From contig JASANE010020334.1 of assembly GCA_030248225.1 (NCBI GenBank), forward strand, positions 1 through 64,000: 64,000 bases of DNA, written 5' to 3'. The translations under genes and the position numbers were made by a program. Positions within the stretch are counted from its first letter, which is position 1. Every line of letters begins with the position of its first letter. Of the stretch, positions 26,401 to 41,400 are shown piece after piece. This stretch comes from Trileptium ribeirensis. Taxonomy: Eukaryota > Nematoda > Enoplea > Enoplida > Thoracostomopsidae. Below the pieces are notes generated by a model. The model saw only the letters and a program-made list of their open reading frames with translations. It was not told the origin of the DNA and ran no database searches.

Positions 26401-29400
26401 TAATGTATTGCCCATGTGCCTTTCCTTGACTTTGAATTGGACTCAAACAGCCGATAAAGCGCTGAGTAGCTATGTTATCTTCGTTTCCCGTAGCCGCTCG
26501 GGTTGCTAGTGCTAAATCCCGATAGGATATTTTTTGCTGGAATCTTGTATACGGTATGGGGAAACAGAATATTGCCAATAAAATATATTAGACTAAATTG
26601 TTTAGCATTAAGAAAAATATAGAAATGAATTTTCGTGCACAATGAGTGCGATATCGGTGTGAAATGATTTGACACACTTTCGATTAATGGTTGTTTGTTT
26701 GTATTTTTGTTGAAGGTGTGGAAATGGATTTAGCGCACCTCTAATGCATTTTACGCTCCACAATGAAAGTAAATTTTCCCAGATATATCTAGTTTAAATA
26801 TTTGGCGATGAAACATTGCAGAACGCAATAGTTCTTCTCCGTTTAGTATTATTATTGCTAAATTAGCATGCTGGTTGACGCTGGCATTTTTCGGTTTCTC
26901 CTTATAAAAAAGACGTGCCGCTGGTTGGGTCCCCGTGGCAAAATTTTGTCCCCCCCACGAGCAAAATTTTTGTCCTTTGGGTTGTCTCCAGTAAAACACC
27001 TCCCTCAGTTGACATAAAAAGTGACAAACTTTTTCACACAGGTCCCTTCTTGTAGTTAAAATTTGATTAAATTCCACAAAAAATTGGTTGAAAAGATCGT
27101 TTTCACTAGGGATGTACCGGAGCTTAGCCCCGACCTCGGGTCCGGAGCAACAAATTTAACCCCAGGCCGGGGCAACGACGAAGCCCAACTTCCGGTAAAG
27201 GTAGAGTTTAGGTGCGGGGGCCGGCGCTACTGTTTCAGCAAAAATATTTTTGGTACCAAATTAGAAGAACATATAAACAATTTGGAGCTTTAGCTGACGA
27301 TATAATGGTTCCTACTAACTAGAACAGTGCAAATTCCACATCACCTTCCTGAAGCTGTGTAGTTTAGGTGTGAAATTGTTTTAATGCATGATAAAATGTG
27401 GCAAATTTTTCAATATATTTTTCTGTGATAATCTTGACGAATAGAATTAAACAATGATTTGGTTATTGGTATATTTGCATATATACCGACGATGCATACA
27501 TGTCAGTGGGGTAGAACCCTCCCCCCTCCACATCTTAACCCCCGTTAGCAGGCGAAATTTTTTGGGGGTCGGTAGTTCGGTACGGTAGTGAGGACTCTGT
27601 TTTCGGTCGCCGGCGTCAAATTTTTGCTTATGAGTTCAGCTCACTACGCTTGGGGAATTTTACTCCTACCCCCTGTCGGCATGTATGTATATAATGCTCT
27701 ATATGCGCTCGAAAGTCGAACACAGTACTTTTCGGCTAGCCGCGGTCTCGGTCCCGGCCGGGGCAAGCTTAACCACGACCCTGGCGCCGGCAGGCTAGCC
27801 TCGGCTCCGGTACAGTAGTTTTAACTTCAACGTTTTTGCGCCGTTTCTGAGGCCATAAACAATTTTGCCTTTTTCACTGAAAAATACTGAATTTGAACAT
27901 TTTTATATTCCGATACCAAACTTCGCCCCTGCCTTTTAAAACCCGGCAACTCCCAGTTCCGAATTAGTGGCCCCCGGTACAAACCTCATGGCAAAATTTT
28001 TAGCGAATAGGGAAACTGGGCATGTAGGCATAATTTTTATTAGTTGCCTTTCGTCAATGTCGTCCTCACTTGGTCTTGCAGGCAAAGAAGGACGGAAACT
28101 GTCGGAACTCGAACGTGCAACGGACTGCCGAATAATGATGCCAAATCGGGACCAGGCGTCGGAAATAATCACCGTTATCGGACCAAAGGAAGGAATCGAC
28201 CGCGCTGTACATCAGATTGAATGCATTTCCGCTGAACAGGTCATTTTTGTATTATATTGTACGTAAAATTTAGTATGCTGACTTTTCAAGGAACGGGTGT
28301 GGCGATCAGTTATAGTCAGACAATATTTATCGAGCGCAGAAAATTTTATTACATCTACACTTGTCGTCAGCTACTCATAAACGAAATGTAACTGTGGATG
28401 ATTTGAACCATCGCTGATAATTTTGTCAGATAGCATGAAGCTGCCTCCGGTTCAGCGCAACACGGTGTCAGGTTTTGCAAAGGAGTATAAAGCTGGTGGT
28501 TCCCACGGATTAACGGAGGGCTTTTAAATCTCAAATTACTAAATTCCAGTTTTTAATTAAAAATGTTAAAATGGTTAGTAAATCGCGTTATATAGAATGT
28601 AAAGACGTCTTTTCGCTGCTTGACATGACCCCACAATTGTGGGATGCCCCCACGTGCGGCATCGTTCCCCTACAGTCGAATGTCCGTAGCACCTGTAGCA
28701 AGAATGCTTATTGCGTTGCTTCGTCATCATCGATACTCTATGTATCTGGGGTGCGGTACGTTGAACTTGTTCTATAAGTCAACACATGTCACAGACCGTG
28801 CCGCTGGCATAAAGCAAAATCCTGGTCGAATGGTATCACGTAAATGTGGGCTTTTGCGGACATTGAGATTGCTGCCGTGTACCAAATGCTCCACTGAAGT
28901 AGCTCTGCCTAGCGCGATTATTCTGTCAATTTCAAGTTCTGTGGAGACTTTTGCCGAGATAGCATTTCAGAGATAACAGAACTCGATCGCTTTTTCAAGT
29001 GTAGTTTTGTTTTCACATAGATTATTGGTACGTTGTTAGACGTCTCTGTTGTGGTTAAAAACAATTTTTTTATTCTAACCATTTTGTAATTTTTCATTCA
29101 GAATAGGACTAGAAAATCATCGTCATCTTTTGGGCTCAGTAGAGGATGTTTTACTGGGAGAAGCAAAAAATTTGCCACTCCGCCGTATTGATGAAGTTAC
29201 TTGAAACAGAGCGAGCGGAGTTAAGGATGTCTGAACATAATTTGGTAAATTTTGGCACCAAGAATAGTCAAATTTTCCAATATATATAGATGTATGTTTT
29301 TCGGGTTGCTAAACACGATAAATGCAATTGTATTTACGTGGTATGCATCGAAAAAGCCATATTCAATGGGCCATACTATGTAAAAATCACTTTAATTTTT

Positions 29401-32400
29401 GAAAAACATGTGATTTATAAATTTCAAAAGGTCTTGTCTTTTTAGCCATTGAAAGAAGAAACTGATAGTTCTTCGGTTTTGACATGTGACTATTATCGTT
29501 GAAGTATTGCCGACGTATAATTGCTATCATGGGACTTTAAGCGGGCTTAGAAACCTGAATTTGGAACGACACGATCGCCAATAAGGGCCTGGTGGCTACA
29601 CTCGCCTTATTTCCTCTGGCTTTGGGACTAGTGCAGTTTTTTAAAGTTTCACTAGAAATGCAGAAATTGGTTATCGCTGTGTTTACATCGTAACAGTATT
29701 TCGGTGTCTGTAATATGATGGCATCAGGTTTTTGAATATTTTTCTTTTCTATGGTTGAAGTTGTAAAAAGGATATTTTAAAATAAAAAGTTGAGGGAATT
29801 TGCTGGAACTTTTAAAAAGTTTTCCATTTAGGTTATTTTTTTAACATTTCAATTTTATCTTGGTTTTGGGCAGATGATTTTCACTTCTAATGCAGAGTAG
29901 TCACTTGAACATTCGTAACAAACATACGGTGTTACATCGTTGAAACTGACTCTAAAGTAAGAGTTATTGAGTTTCACTTGATTTTTGTCTTCAAATAATG
30001 TCTTGTGCAGCAGAAACTGTCGCCGTTTCTCACTATCTGAATCTTTCCACGCAGTAAGTTTCAAGTTTCAGCAGGTTTCAAAAAATTTAATATCGCCAAG
30101 TGTAACTCAAATTCTTTGATACTCCGTAATAAAATAATGTGTTATAGGAAAGCGACTGAGTGTCTAAAAATTTAGTATTCGGATTTGATCTTAATGTATT
30201 GGTAAATTACGCATCGGGTTTGTAGACAATGTGCCCGGCAAACTTTGAGTGTCGACTTCATGGCAATTAATTTTTTTACTGTTTCAGTCGAAATTGGCAA
30301 TGGAACGATTGCATATCGAACGCGCTTACTATCCTTGGATTCGCGGACCCGACAACGAAACTCTGAACGATATTATGGCCAGGGTAATTTCGAGCAACAT
30401 ATACACAAAATACATTTCACTATGTTCGACATTTACATTGCTTGGTGCCTTTTTCTCAGAATAATCGTGTACATGGCTTTTTTGCTCCTTCGACGCGTCG
30501 TAAATTCCTGATTATAGCTGCTAAAGATTGAGAAAAATAAGCCGGATATCAATTTTTTGAATCTCATACTCCAACGCAAAAATGTAGTCTACTCATGCTA
30601 TGACGGAAAAGCAGTCTATAGGGTAGTTATAACTATGAGGAAAAATAAATTATTGTTATTAATTTTTTGTTGTAGTTTGGTGCTTTTACATTAACTATAG
30701 CCAACCCTATTTGTGTTCATTCGAATAACCCGTAGTCAGTCCGAGGTCTCAAGTGTTGGGCCCAAATAAATTGTAATTTTAGCAAAATCTGTGCACAGCT
30801 CGTCTTTTTCGATTTTGCGCTTTCTTAAACACTCCACATTTGACGTCTCCTCGCCCGGTGTTGTTTTCTGGTGAATTATGCCGGGCTGTACACAGTATAG
30901 GACCCCTACTTTCAGTACCCCCCGTGTTCATCGTTCCACTCCCCCGAAATCCTCCGCATATGCAACTAAATCTATGATTGAGCGGAGCTCGGCGAAGCCG
31001 AGCGAAGCGTTTTTATTTTCTGTCTGGGAGTAAAAAGGTTGATGTCCGTCCGTTCGTTCATTCGTTCGGTCCGACGGATCTCAAGAACCACTGAACCGAT
31101 TTAAAAAAACTTTTTTTTGTTTGAAAGCCTATCATGTCAGAGTGTGCACCTGATATTTGGGATTAAAAAATTTTGAGTGGTTAATTAGTAATTAGCTAAT
31201 TAGTTAATTTTATGCAGCTAAAATATGGAATTTTGCAATATTTGTGTTATTTTCGTGTTAGAATCGTTTCGATCAAACCATTATAGGGTTTTTGGGTCGA
31301 AGAATTCAAATATAATATTTTTACCAATGATAAAGCCTTATGCCCTATGCAATGTAGTTACAAGAACATAAAATTAGTACATTCGTAATGCCACAGCACA
31401 AGCTCCGCTCACAAATGTAGTTCCACTACCGACTAGTTAATATTGTTTTCAACTTAGATTCATGTTTTTTTTGTAAATATTTTGGAATATTAAATACCAC
31501 TATCTTTAATGCTAAAACTCTGTTCTATAGCCGTAAAATATTTGCATGACAGCAAAGTACCTGCAAATATGGAAATGTTTAGCACACAGAAAACATTTTG
31601 CCCTATTTCCTCTCTTTGAGATTTCCCCCGAAAATGAACTTGCTGCTCCGCCCCCGCCCCAACTTTTCGGAAGGTTGTGGTCATGCAAGTTACATATTTA
31701 TATGCCATAAAAAATATTCTATGTTTTATTATATGTATTCATGCAGCTAATAGAGCTGAGAAAACAGATAACAACAAGTATATGAAAAGATATTGTCACC
31801 AAGTCTGAGCATATTGTTGGGAAATAGCAAAAGAATAACTTCTTATTTTGTGTACAGAGGCGAAGCAAAAGGGGGAGGTGGTCGCCCCCAATTCTAGGCA
31901 AAAATAGGATTCTGCCTTAATGATAGCGCACGCGATATTCCCTTATGCGGCCACCATCTCTTTGACTCGGCCACCCCGCTTTCAAATAGCGTGCTGCTCC
32001 CCCGTTTGTGTATCATATAAGTTAACATTAGAAATATGAATATGGCCTCACCATTCACTGATATGTTTGTCACAGGCATGACCTGGTAGTGGGGCCATGA
32101 AATATGGACACAGAGATTTCTTCGGGATATGGGGTTCGAAATGTAAGAAAATTTCAAATATCAGTGCTTTTTACGTAAACAGCTAAAATAGTTAAAACTG
32201 GTCTCAGAAACGCTAAACGCCTCTTGAGGTTAAAACAACTACTTTTAGATTAATTTTAACGTATTTTTGACGGGTTTTGAGGTCATATTGGGGCAAGTGA
32301 GTTAGGTGTTGCACAACACGCCATATTTTCTAATTATAAAATTATTAAAAAAATTGATTTGACTCGAAAACTGCACTGTCGCGGCCAAAAGTAAGTGCAA

Positions 32401-35400
32401 TCGTAATCGATCGAAATTCATAAATTTGACACTTATTTAATTGCGCTAAAATCTAAATCGATTGAAATTTCGTTTAAAAACCGATCGATTATTTTGCACT
32501 TATTTTTGATCGCACGACTGTAGTTGCGGAAAATACCGAATTTGATTGGGTTTTTTAATTCAGGAAGTGCAGGATTAAAAACAAGTACTTAAAGTTTCAT
32601 TCTGTCTTTTGCACATATAATTTTGATAGTTCCAGTCTCACTGCTGAGAAACCTGAATCTTACGAACTTTGAATTATTATTCGAGGTTTTGTTTAAATTC
32701 ATCGTAATGTCGAAAATATGTGTCGTTGTTGTGCCAGCGAATGAAACTCTCTTTCCAAAATTTCCTAGCAGTCGACAATTTTTTGTTTTGCTGTACTTAC
32801 CATTGAATTTAGATGTTTTCGATTCATCAAACAGCGTTTTTTTATGTTCAATGTTTTATTATAGCGGATTGATATTTACAAGTGTACTTTTGCAAAATTT
32901 TAGACTCGCGTCAAAATAAATATTCCTCCGCCTGGTCACGAGGAAATCATAATTGTGAACGGCGAGAAAGAAGGTGTATATCACGCGGCCGCCGAGCTTC
33001 GTCAAATCTACGAAGAAAAGGTAAATTTTTAAAAATGGTTCTTACGACTAAGTAGTTGTAGTGACATGAAGCTGAATTGGGAAGAGAATAATCGACGCAC
33101 GAAATTAGGTATTCTTTTTAGGGCTGTCATGGGCGCGAGGACGATGGAACCAAATTAATTACTTTAACTTTGTCGTGAATATATTGGCGCTTAGGTTACA
33201 GACGCTTGACCTTGCAGCACTTGAAAACCAATTACCTAGTAATCCAACCTGTGCAAATTTTTAGGTCTGGATTTAGGGAGGTGGTATCAAATACAACTTA
33301 AGCAACAAATGCAGTGCATAGCATAGTCTAGGCTGGTTGTAGCAGAAAACTGTTACACAGATAGAAAAGACTTGAAATACCCGCTCGGATGGGTTCTATG
33401 TTCCGCGTATAATATATTGTCCAACAAGTGAGATTATCAACGAAGCTATAAAAGTGATTTTGGAAACTCTAAGCAATCTGCTACTAAACTGTAAAAGATA
33501 AGTTGGAAACTCTTGACACTTCATTTGCATTACCGTTGTAGTTCTGTCTCATGTGCCAGGCAATTTTAAAAAACTGTAGCCGCGTGTAACTTTGTTTGAG
33601 TCGTGTATTTATCGGCTTTAAATAATGGTCTTTATCTCCATCTCCACAGTTCCGTCTTTTAGTGGGATAGGTTGGAAGGATTTCGCAACAATCACAAAGA
33701 TATGGGCGCAGTTGCTTGAGTAAATTGTGGATTACGTTGTCAGTGAAATGCGTACAACCAGTATATTGAATACTGACTTTTTGATTTCAGAGAACCACGT
33801 CGCAAACGGTTTCAATTCAAGTGCCAAAATCGCAGCATCGTTGCGTCATTGGAATTAACGGTTCTGGGCTGGCCGAAATTTTGCGCGAAACCGGCGTCAG
33901 CGTCGAAGTCCCTCCGCAAGAGTCCGACTCGAATTCGTTGACACTTCGCGGTGATACGGACAGCCTAGGACAAGCCTTGACGATGGTGTTTGCAAAGGTC
34001 AGTAGTAGGCTTTATTGTAAACATTAGACGTCGAAGCTTTTCTGTAGCGCGCTGTAGAAGGTTACTTATTGGTTGAGCCTAGCGTAATAACAATCATTAA
34101 TTCACTGTTGTGAAACGAATTCGTGGCCAAACAGCAAATAGGTACATTGTGTTGGCCAACAGAAATTACCCCGATTTCAATCGGTGGATCTGCGTTCGCA
34201 AACGGAAATTTTTGAATTTGGAATTGGTTAATGCAATGACTTGTTTTGTCTGTCCAACAATGTGTGGCATCGAAGTTCGAAGTAGGTAGTGAAATGTTTT
34301 TCTGTAATAAGGTGAGACGACAAACTTATGGTCTCGTAATGTTTATCTCATTAAATGTCAGCTTTCTATCTAAATAGTTTCCAAACTTCATGAGATTCAG
34401 CTACGAAAATTTCGTTTTCACTCTGGGTTATTCAGTACAAGACAAAATTGTGTTGCAGCCACGTATAGTTCGGTAACGTCTTAACAGGTCGGGTCGCATA
34501 TTAGTTACCTTGTGCCAATCGATTATGAATTCGTTTGCCTTATCCGGTTTCGACCGTGTAATTGAATGGTGACTAGTGTTGATATAGGTAGTAATTTTTG
34601 TGGAAAGTTGTTTCAAAAATTGGCTACAACTCGACATAAAAGTAAAATTGACAGCGTAAAATCATTAATAATCCAATGGGCAGTATTACTTGTGGTTCAA
34701 AGTGGACCAATTTGTATCAACGTACCTGAACCTCCAATGGTTCAGCGTGTCATTGATTTGGATTTTGTTTTTGGAAATAGATCACCATTGGCAAGCCGAA
34801 ATAAATCGGCAATTTGCATCGTTGTACAAATAGTGAATCTGAAGAAAAAAAGCGGGCGGCAGACACGGACTCATGGATGTGGTAATGCTGTCGAGCTGTG
34901 GAGGCGTTGCTTGAAAGTGTTTATGGCTGGTGCCCCAACAACCAAGGAATCTAGTTTATTCCATAGTTGCACTGCTCGGTATCCAAAACAATGTAAGGCA
35001 CAGTTTCGCTTAAGTCGCAGACGAGACTTAAGATGGACGTGATTTCGTCTTCTGCGCTGTTCGGAATGATCTATTATAAAGTGACGTGTAAGAGGGATAT
35101 CAACGGTTTGATTTAACATGCGGTATATCATTAACATATCGTTTCGCTGTCGTCTAGTTTGCAATGTATTCAATGATAGGGCGCTCAGTCTGTCGTCTTA
35201 AGCCAAATTTGCTATAGCATGGAGCAATTTGGTGGCTTTTCTTTGAACCGATTCGATAATAGCAATGTCTCTAACTGTGCTTGGTGACCACGCGCACATG
35301 GAGTACTCCAAAATTGGCCTAATAAGAGTTTTGTAAAGCATTAGAAAGGAATGATTGTTGAGATGTGAAAAACATTTACGAATAATATTTACCATCTGAT

Positions 35401-38400
35401 GACCTCGTTTTGCGACCAGACCGCAATGGAGCGACGGCTTGAGGTCATTTGAGATAGTCACCCCTTTGTCCCGTTGAGTCGGAACGTTTGGTATTGGTGA
35501 GCCGTTTATTGCATACGTGTGTTGTGGATTGTTAGCTCCGAAGTGAAGACAGGCGAACTTTCCGGCATTAAAGTCCATATTATTGTGCGGCACCAGTTAA
35601 ACATGTTATCTACATCATTTTGCATGTCGAACATGTCAAACGATTGAAGTGAATGTGATGAATGAAGACGGCGACACAGTTTAGTGTCATCAGCAAAAGC
35701 GTATAGCTTTGAGGTCACCATTAAGTCGATATCATTAATGTAATAGAGAAGTAACTTTGGCCCTAGAACTGTACCTTGGGGTACACCGCTTGTTGCAGGA
35801 AGATAACAGCTTTGAGAACAATTGGCTATTACACACTGTTTGCGATTTTGAAGAAAAAATGTTATCCAAGACAGCAAAGGATTTGAAATACCATAATGTT
35901 GTAATTTAGACAATCAAGTTTGATGGCCTACTAGATCAAAAAGCTTTACGGAAGTCTAGGTAAACTATATCTGCACTGTCACCGTCGTTTATCACATGTG
36001 TTAGCCAATCGATATAGTCAGTTAACTGCAATTCACAAGACCTGCCTTTTGGTAGCCAAACTGTATTGTGGATAATATATCGTTTGATTTGGCAAACTCG
36101 AGAAGTTTAGTTGAAATTATTTTTCAAGAACCTTACAAGTCGCTGAGGTGAGACTGATTGGTCGAAAATTTGATGACTTTGTTTTGCTGCCGGCTTTGTG
36201 TATTGGTGTGACGTTTGCTATGAGCCAGTCAGTGGGTGTAAAACTGGAACGAATACATTGGTTGAATAAATTAGATAAATGAACCAAAAGTGTCTCAGCA
36301 CATTCGCACAATACGAAATTGGGATCTTGTCAGGCCCAGGACTTGATGATCTATTTAGGCTTTTAAGGACAGACCAGACTTGACAACTGCTGGTGTGATT
36401 TCTACATTCGCTAGCAGCGTTGATGCACATGCGGTTGTGGTGCGTGGACTGTTTACGATTTCAGGTCGGAAACGGAATGAAAGTGACGATTGAATATTTC
36501 GCAACTTCGTACGACTCGGTTGCTAATGACCCATCCAAACGTTCCACAGGACCGAGTGAAACTCTATACGAATTGCAGCGACTGCGATTTACATAGTTCC
36601 AAAAAGATTTTTGGTCAAATTTAATGTTGAGTGTCAGTTTGCGTTCGTATGAGTATTTGGCGTTTTTTTGTAGCTGTCATAACCAACTCTGATGTAGCTG
36701 CGTACCGAGCTTCATTTGCAGGTGTTCTATGTCTTTGCAGGCGGCGCAAGGCGGTGCGTTGAGCTGTCAGTGCACGTAGAGAAGCACGATCTGCCCAAAC
36801 TGGTTTCTGTCGTTTAGATGTGCTTACTAAAGGTACATAGCGACGAATACATTAATGCAGGCAACAGTTTATGCTTTCCGAAGTGTTGGCTGGATTGTCG
36901 AAATCTGTCGTTTGTAGGTTGTTGCGAATGTAAGTGACCAGTCTTGACCAGTCTGTGCGTTCGTAACGGGGTCGCGGCGGAGGAAAGTATTCGTGCGCAG
37001 ACGGTTCACAATTAATTGTAAAGGTAAGTGAAACATGATCACTAGTACCAATACCTGGTGATATATTAATACCATCAATTAAGTTAGGGTGGTTGCTGAA
37101 AACCAAATCAAGAACATTTTGTTGTCTAGTAGCATCGACGACGTGTTGTGAAAGCCCAAGATCAGTAATAATGTCCATGAATGAATCACTTGATGGTGGC
37201 CACTGGTTAGTAAGCCAATTTAGTTCAGGTTGATTAAAGTCGCCAACTATTACGAGGTATTTGTAACTTAATCCGTCGAAGTGTCGTATAGTGTTGTATA
37301 AGTCGATATTGCTTTGGTCAGTATTCGAATGGCCACGATAGGCACAAGCTAATAATAGCGTGATGCTTCTCCGCATTTTTATGCAGCAAAAAAATATCTT
37401 CGTATACAATAGTTTGATCAGTGCTAGGCTGGAAAGGGTGATATTTGTCTAAGACTAGCACTGCAACGCCTCCACTGGGTTTAGAGGCAGGGTATGATTG
37501 GAAAATAATGTAACCAGGGACTGAGAGGATTCGAGCAATGTCTTCCCGTACCCAGGTTTCCGAGAGCATTACCACATCCGGCATGTCAAAATTATGTAGC
37601 ATAACTTGTAAAATATCTAACTTATTCATTATACTTCGGCAATTTAAATACAAACACCTGATACTGTATAGTGAACTGTTGTTTTTACCATATGAAACAT
37701 TGTGATTTGATGAAACATTTGGAGTTTGAAAAACGGAAGAACTAGACGAGCTAACATAACAAGAAGTAATAGGTTTAAGACAATCATTACAAATGTTACG
37801 TAAAACATTAGCATTAGTGGTTGATAAAACAGTGAAATCACAACGTAAATCAGGATCAGTAATACAATTTGAAGTGGCACTTGTTATTACGGTAACTGTA
37901 TCAGTTACTGAAGATTCCCGTCCCCCGAAACTGGGACGTGTTGTATAGTTGCTGTTGTGCTCACACGGTGACTTGAAGTTTCAGACTTGAAGTCATACGT
38001 TACTGTTTCGACATTAGCTTTTATGTACACATGGAACATTCTCGAATATGTGATCATGTGATCGAACGTTCTGGAAGATTCTTCAATTGTCGTCATAAAA
38101 GGTTCTGGGAATAACGTTATGGAATGTTCTAGAAATTTCCAGACTTTGCAGAATGTTCTGGAAAGTTCGCTAATTGTCGATCGCCATAACAATGCCTACA
38201 CTATGTAATGCAAAATATGGTGTATGAGACAGCATTAACGAAGCTATAATTCGTTAATCTACCTATTGTTTTTTAACTGACGGTGTCAAGGACACCATAC
38301 ACAAAACCACTATATATTGCGTGTAAATAACAGCAAAAAATTATCACCCAAGTTGGATAGAGCCCGGCGATTATCTGGAACAATTTTGTTGTTCCTGATT

Positions 38401-41400
38401 CTAACTCTCTTCCGTTTGTTTAGTTGATGTTTAAGTTCCGCTACTAAAGAGTTGTGTTGTTTCTGCTGGATGTACGTCATATCTGGTTTCATGTAGTACT
38501 GAGCGAACTCAGGAATATTGTCTATTTTCTTACTAAGCGAAAGTACTGTATTTCGAGCTTGAATGGTGGCTAGTTCGATTTTTAATGGTCGTATTTTATC
38601 GGCGGCCGTTTTCCCGAAACGAAACATTTTAACGGGTTTAATATTAATAGCCCTCAATTTAACAAAAACTCTTGTTACCATTTGTTCGTCATCGTTTTTA
38701 GTACCTGCCTCCTTCAATGCAAATAATATCAGGCAATTTTCACGGCGTTGCCGTTCAGTTATTTCATCAATGGTTGCCTGAATAGCGTTTTCATTTGATT
38801 GTGGTGCTTTTTCGATGATACTGACGTGTTTTTCCAGATCATCATATTTCTTGCTCAGTTCAACATTGCTTGCTACACCGCAATTGCAACAAAACCAGTG
38901 AACTTGCCTGTCAGGTTTTGTGAATTCCTTGTAAACAGCTTGAGACAATGTGGTGCATGTGAGATGATACAGACCTTTGCAACAGCTACAGGATAAGTAC
39001 GAGTCATTAAGTGTGAAGTTTCAAGGTGCAGGTAGGACAATTGGAACCGATGCATACAGCTGAAGTTTCATTAGCGTTGTGTTCAGACGTTGAACCGCGA
39101 GTATTATAAACCATTTTCGATGTGGCAAAATAAATTCACAATTCGTACAAATATATTAAGTAATTGAATCTGAATGCAATAAATTATTAAATAACTGTCG
39201 ACAGTTTTGAAAACAACCCGATAGTTTAGTCTCACTACTTCTTGGAAAGGGATATTTTACATCGAGCGGTAAAGCAGAATGTGCGAATCTCGTCTTTGGT
39301 TATCTTGTGCTCTAGCTTCAGACGCTTTTAACCAAACCAAAGTGTATTTTGAAAGAGCTAAATGTGCTGGTTGTTCAAAAATTACCGATTATTAGGCGAC
39401 GTCCATTGATGCTTATTTATTAATTTCAGACACCTCAAATAGATTAACACGGGGGCCGCGACCAGGGAAGCCGTGAAATACATGGAAAAATGTATTGGGG
39501 AAGAATATACCGATTTGGCATCTCGTAATCAGTTGAAAAATTTAAAAATAGTCTCGAAATCTTGATTCGAGCCTACCAAAGAGACACTGCTTACAGCATC
39601 ATTTTAATATGCTGCCAAAATTTAACAAATTTTGCTCCGTCACCGTCCTGCATGGATAATGACATGCCGAATGTAACATTGGTGGTTTCATTCTGTCGAT
39701 TCGATGCCTCAGACAAGAGTTATTACCTGAAATATAAGTTGTCCCCAGGACGTCGAAATCAAGAAGTCTCCAATTTATGTCGTATTTGTGAAAATTTAAA
39801 CACCAAATCAATTGTCAATTGATGGCGCTGATTTATAGCATTATTCGCTTATATTTATTGAAACAACTCAAATTTTTGGTTTAAATAGAATCTGATATAG
39901 TTTTTAGCACAAAATGAAGCGATATATGCAGTCAAGTATGTTCTACATTACATCACACCAGAAAATTAATTTCTTACTGAGTAGCCGCTCTCCTTCTGTT
40001 TCTTTTTGCTTTTCGAAGTCCTAGATGTATGAGCTGAATTTGATCGGTTTCAGTCGTTGCAAAATAGACCCTGCGAAGTCATATGTAACCTTTATTAGCA
40101 GTTTTTTATCAGCGGAGGTAAATTTCCACATGCCACCATACCTCTATGGTATGCGTTCCTTTAATGAAACATATTTGATGGCTTTTTGAAGGTTCTGCAC
40201 GCGAAAGAATGGTTTAGAAAAGAGGTTTTACTGCCAATATGAAAGCCAGAGATTAATGTGGCGTTAATCCAATTGCATTCAGAACCATTAGTACGACATG
40301 GATTCCAACAGTTTGGAAGTTTTTTCGCGGCATTCACTGAACATTATAATGTCTAAAACATTAACTTCGGAAGGGTAAAGCTAGGCTCACAGTATACCCA
40401 CAGCTACCCACAGCAGATTTCGGCATTTTTTATAAATACAATCAAAAGAAACTGCCCCACTCGTCATGCTCTTTCTCTGTACTAATTGAATAACCATTAT
40501 CGATTTTGCCCAACGCCTCTGACATATTACCACTTGAAGTGGCCTTAATATCAACTGAAATTGTGTTAAGTAGTAAAAATAGTCTGGAATTATTGTTACT
40601 AGTCGCTTGTCTTATCGCCAATTATTGTGAGTGTTGAATATAGAAATTAGAGATACGCACATAGCTATAATTGTGCATTAATTTGCAGAATAGGCCATCG
40701 AATATCAGTCATGTTGCTTGAATAGTTGTGAAGATGTATCCAACTACTGTGCTCGCAATGTTCATATATATGAAATAAAAATAAGACCAAAAAGACCCAT
40801 ATGGCTCCAGTGGTTAAAGAGATATTACTATTTTCGTGTATTGTGGGTCCCATGGGAACATTGAATACCCGTTGTTGACCAGCACTGCAGCGTAAATAAT
40901 GGCAAAACAGCACGTATTTGTTGGTACATAGAGAATGTTTTGCTACAAAAAAGGAGATATAAGCTACCCTGGGCTGTCCGCAGCCTCCGAAAACAGTGGG
41001 GGGTGGTGGAGAACTTCGGGGGCTCCCATGTTTATTGTGTGTGGGGGGGAATAAATTTTGCTTGAAATTACTAAATATTCCACATTTATTTTCATGTAGT
41101 TTCACTGCTATGCATGTATTTTCAAGCTATAAACCGACGTTTTAACATTATAAATATTGGTAATTAATGTTTTAAAAAACAATTTTCAAACAAAAAACAT
41201 AAATTTTCAGACATAAAAAATTTGGATTTAGTTGAACATGGGGGTTTCGGCCGAGTGGGGGGCCGTACATGGGTAATATCTAACGAACACGGGGGATTTG
41301 CAAAGTGGTCAGCGGGGGGGGGGGATTCGTCCTCCCCCACCCACCTCCCCACTGTGGACAGGTCAGCATACGGACATTTGCCGAGATATTACCATTTTCG

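Larger units (their letters stand above)
34871..39114 (-). mobile_element. CR1-type LINE, nearly full length, frameshifted (intron 9)
   Basis: On the - strand, ORF1 carries a PHD-type zinc finger and a coiled-coil-like region. About 300 bp later comes ORF2 with an apurinic-like endonuclease (GDFNQPELNW near 37215-37245, TSDH near 37023-37042) and reverse transcriptase (RPISLTSATCKVLEK near 36117-36165, SGVPQGTVLGP near 35760-35792, FADD at 35686-35697, LIRPILEYSMCAW near 35280-35320). Domain order is that of CR1-clade LINEs. At least five frame breaks and stops in ORF2, and one in ORF1, show that this copy is inactive. Exact 5' and 3' ends of the element are not resolved. Confidence 0.9.

Noticed and set aside
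34566..35042. 158-codon + strand open frame
   Set aside because: Its second half is antisense to the C-terminal part of CR1 ORF2, which has clear homology on the - strand.
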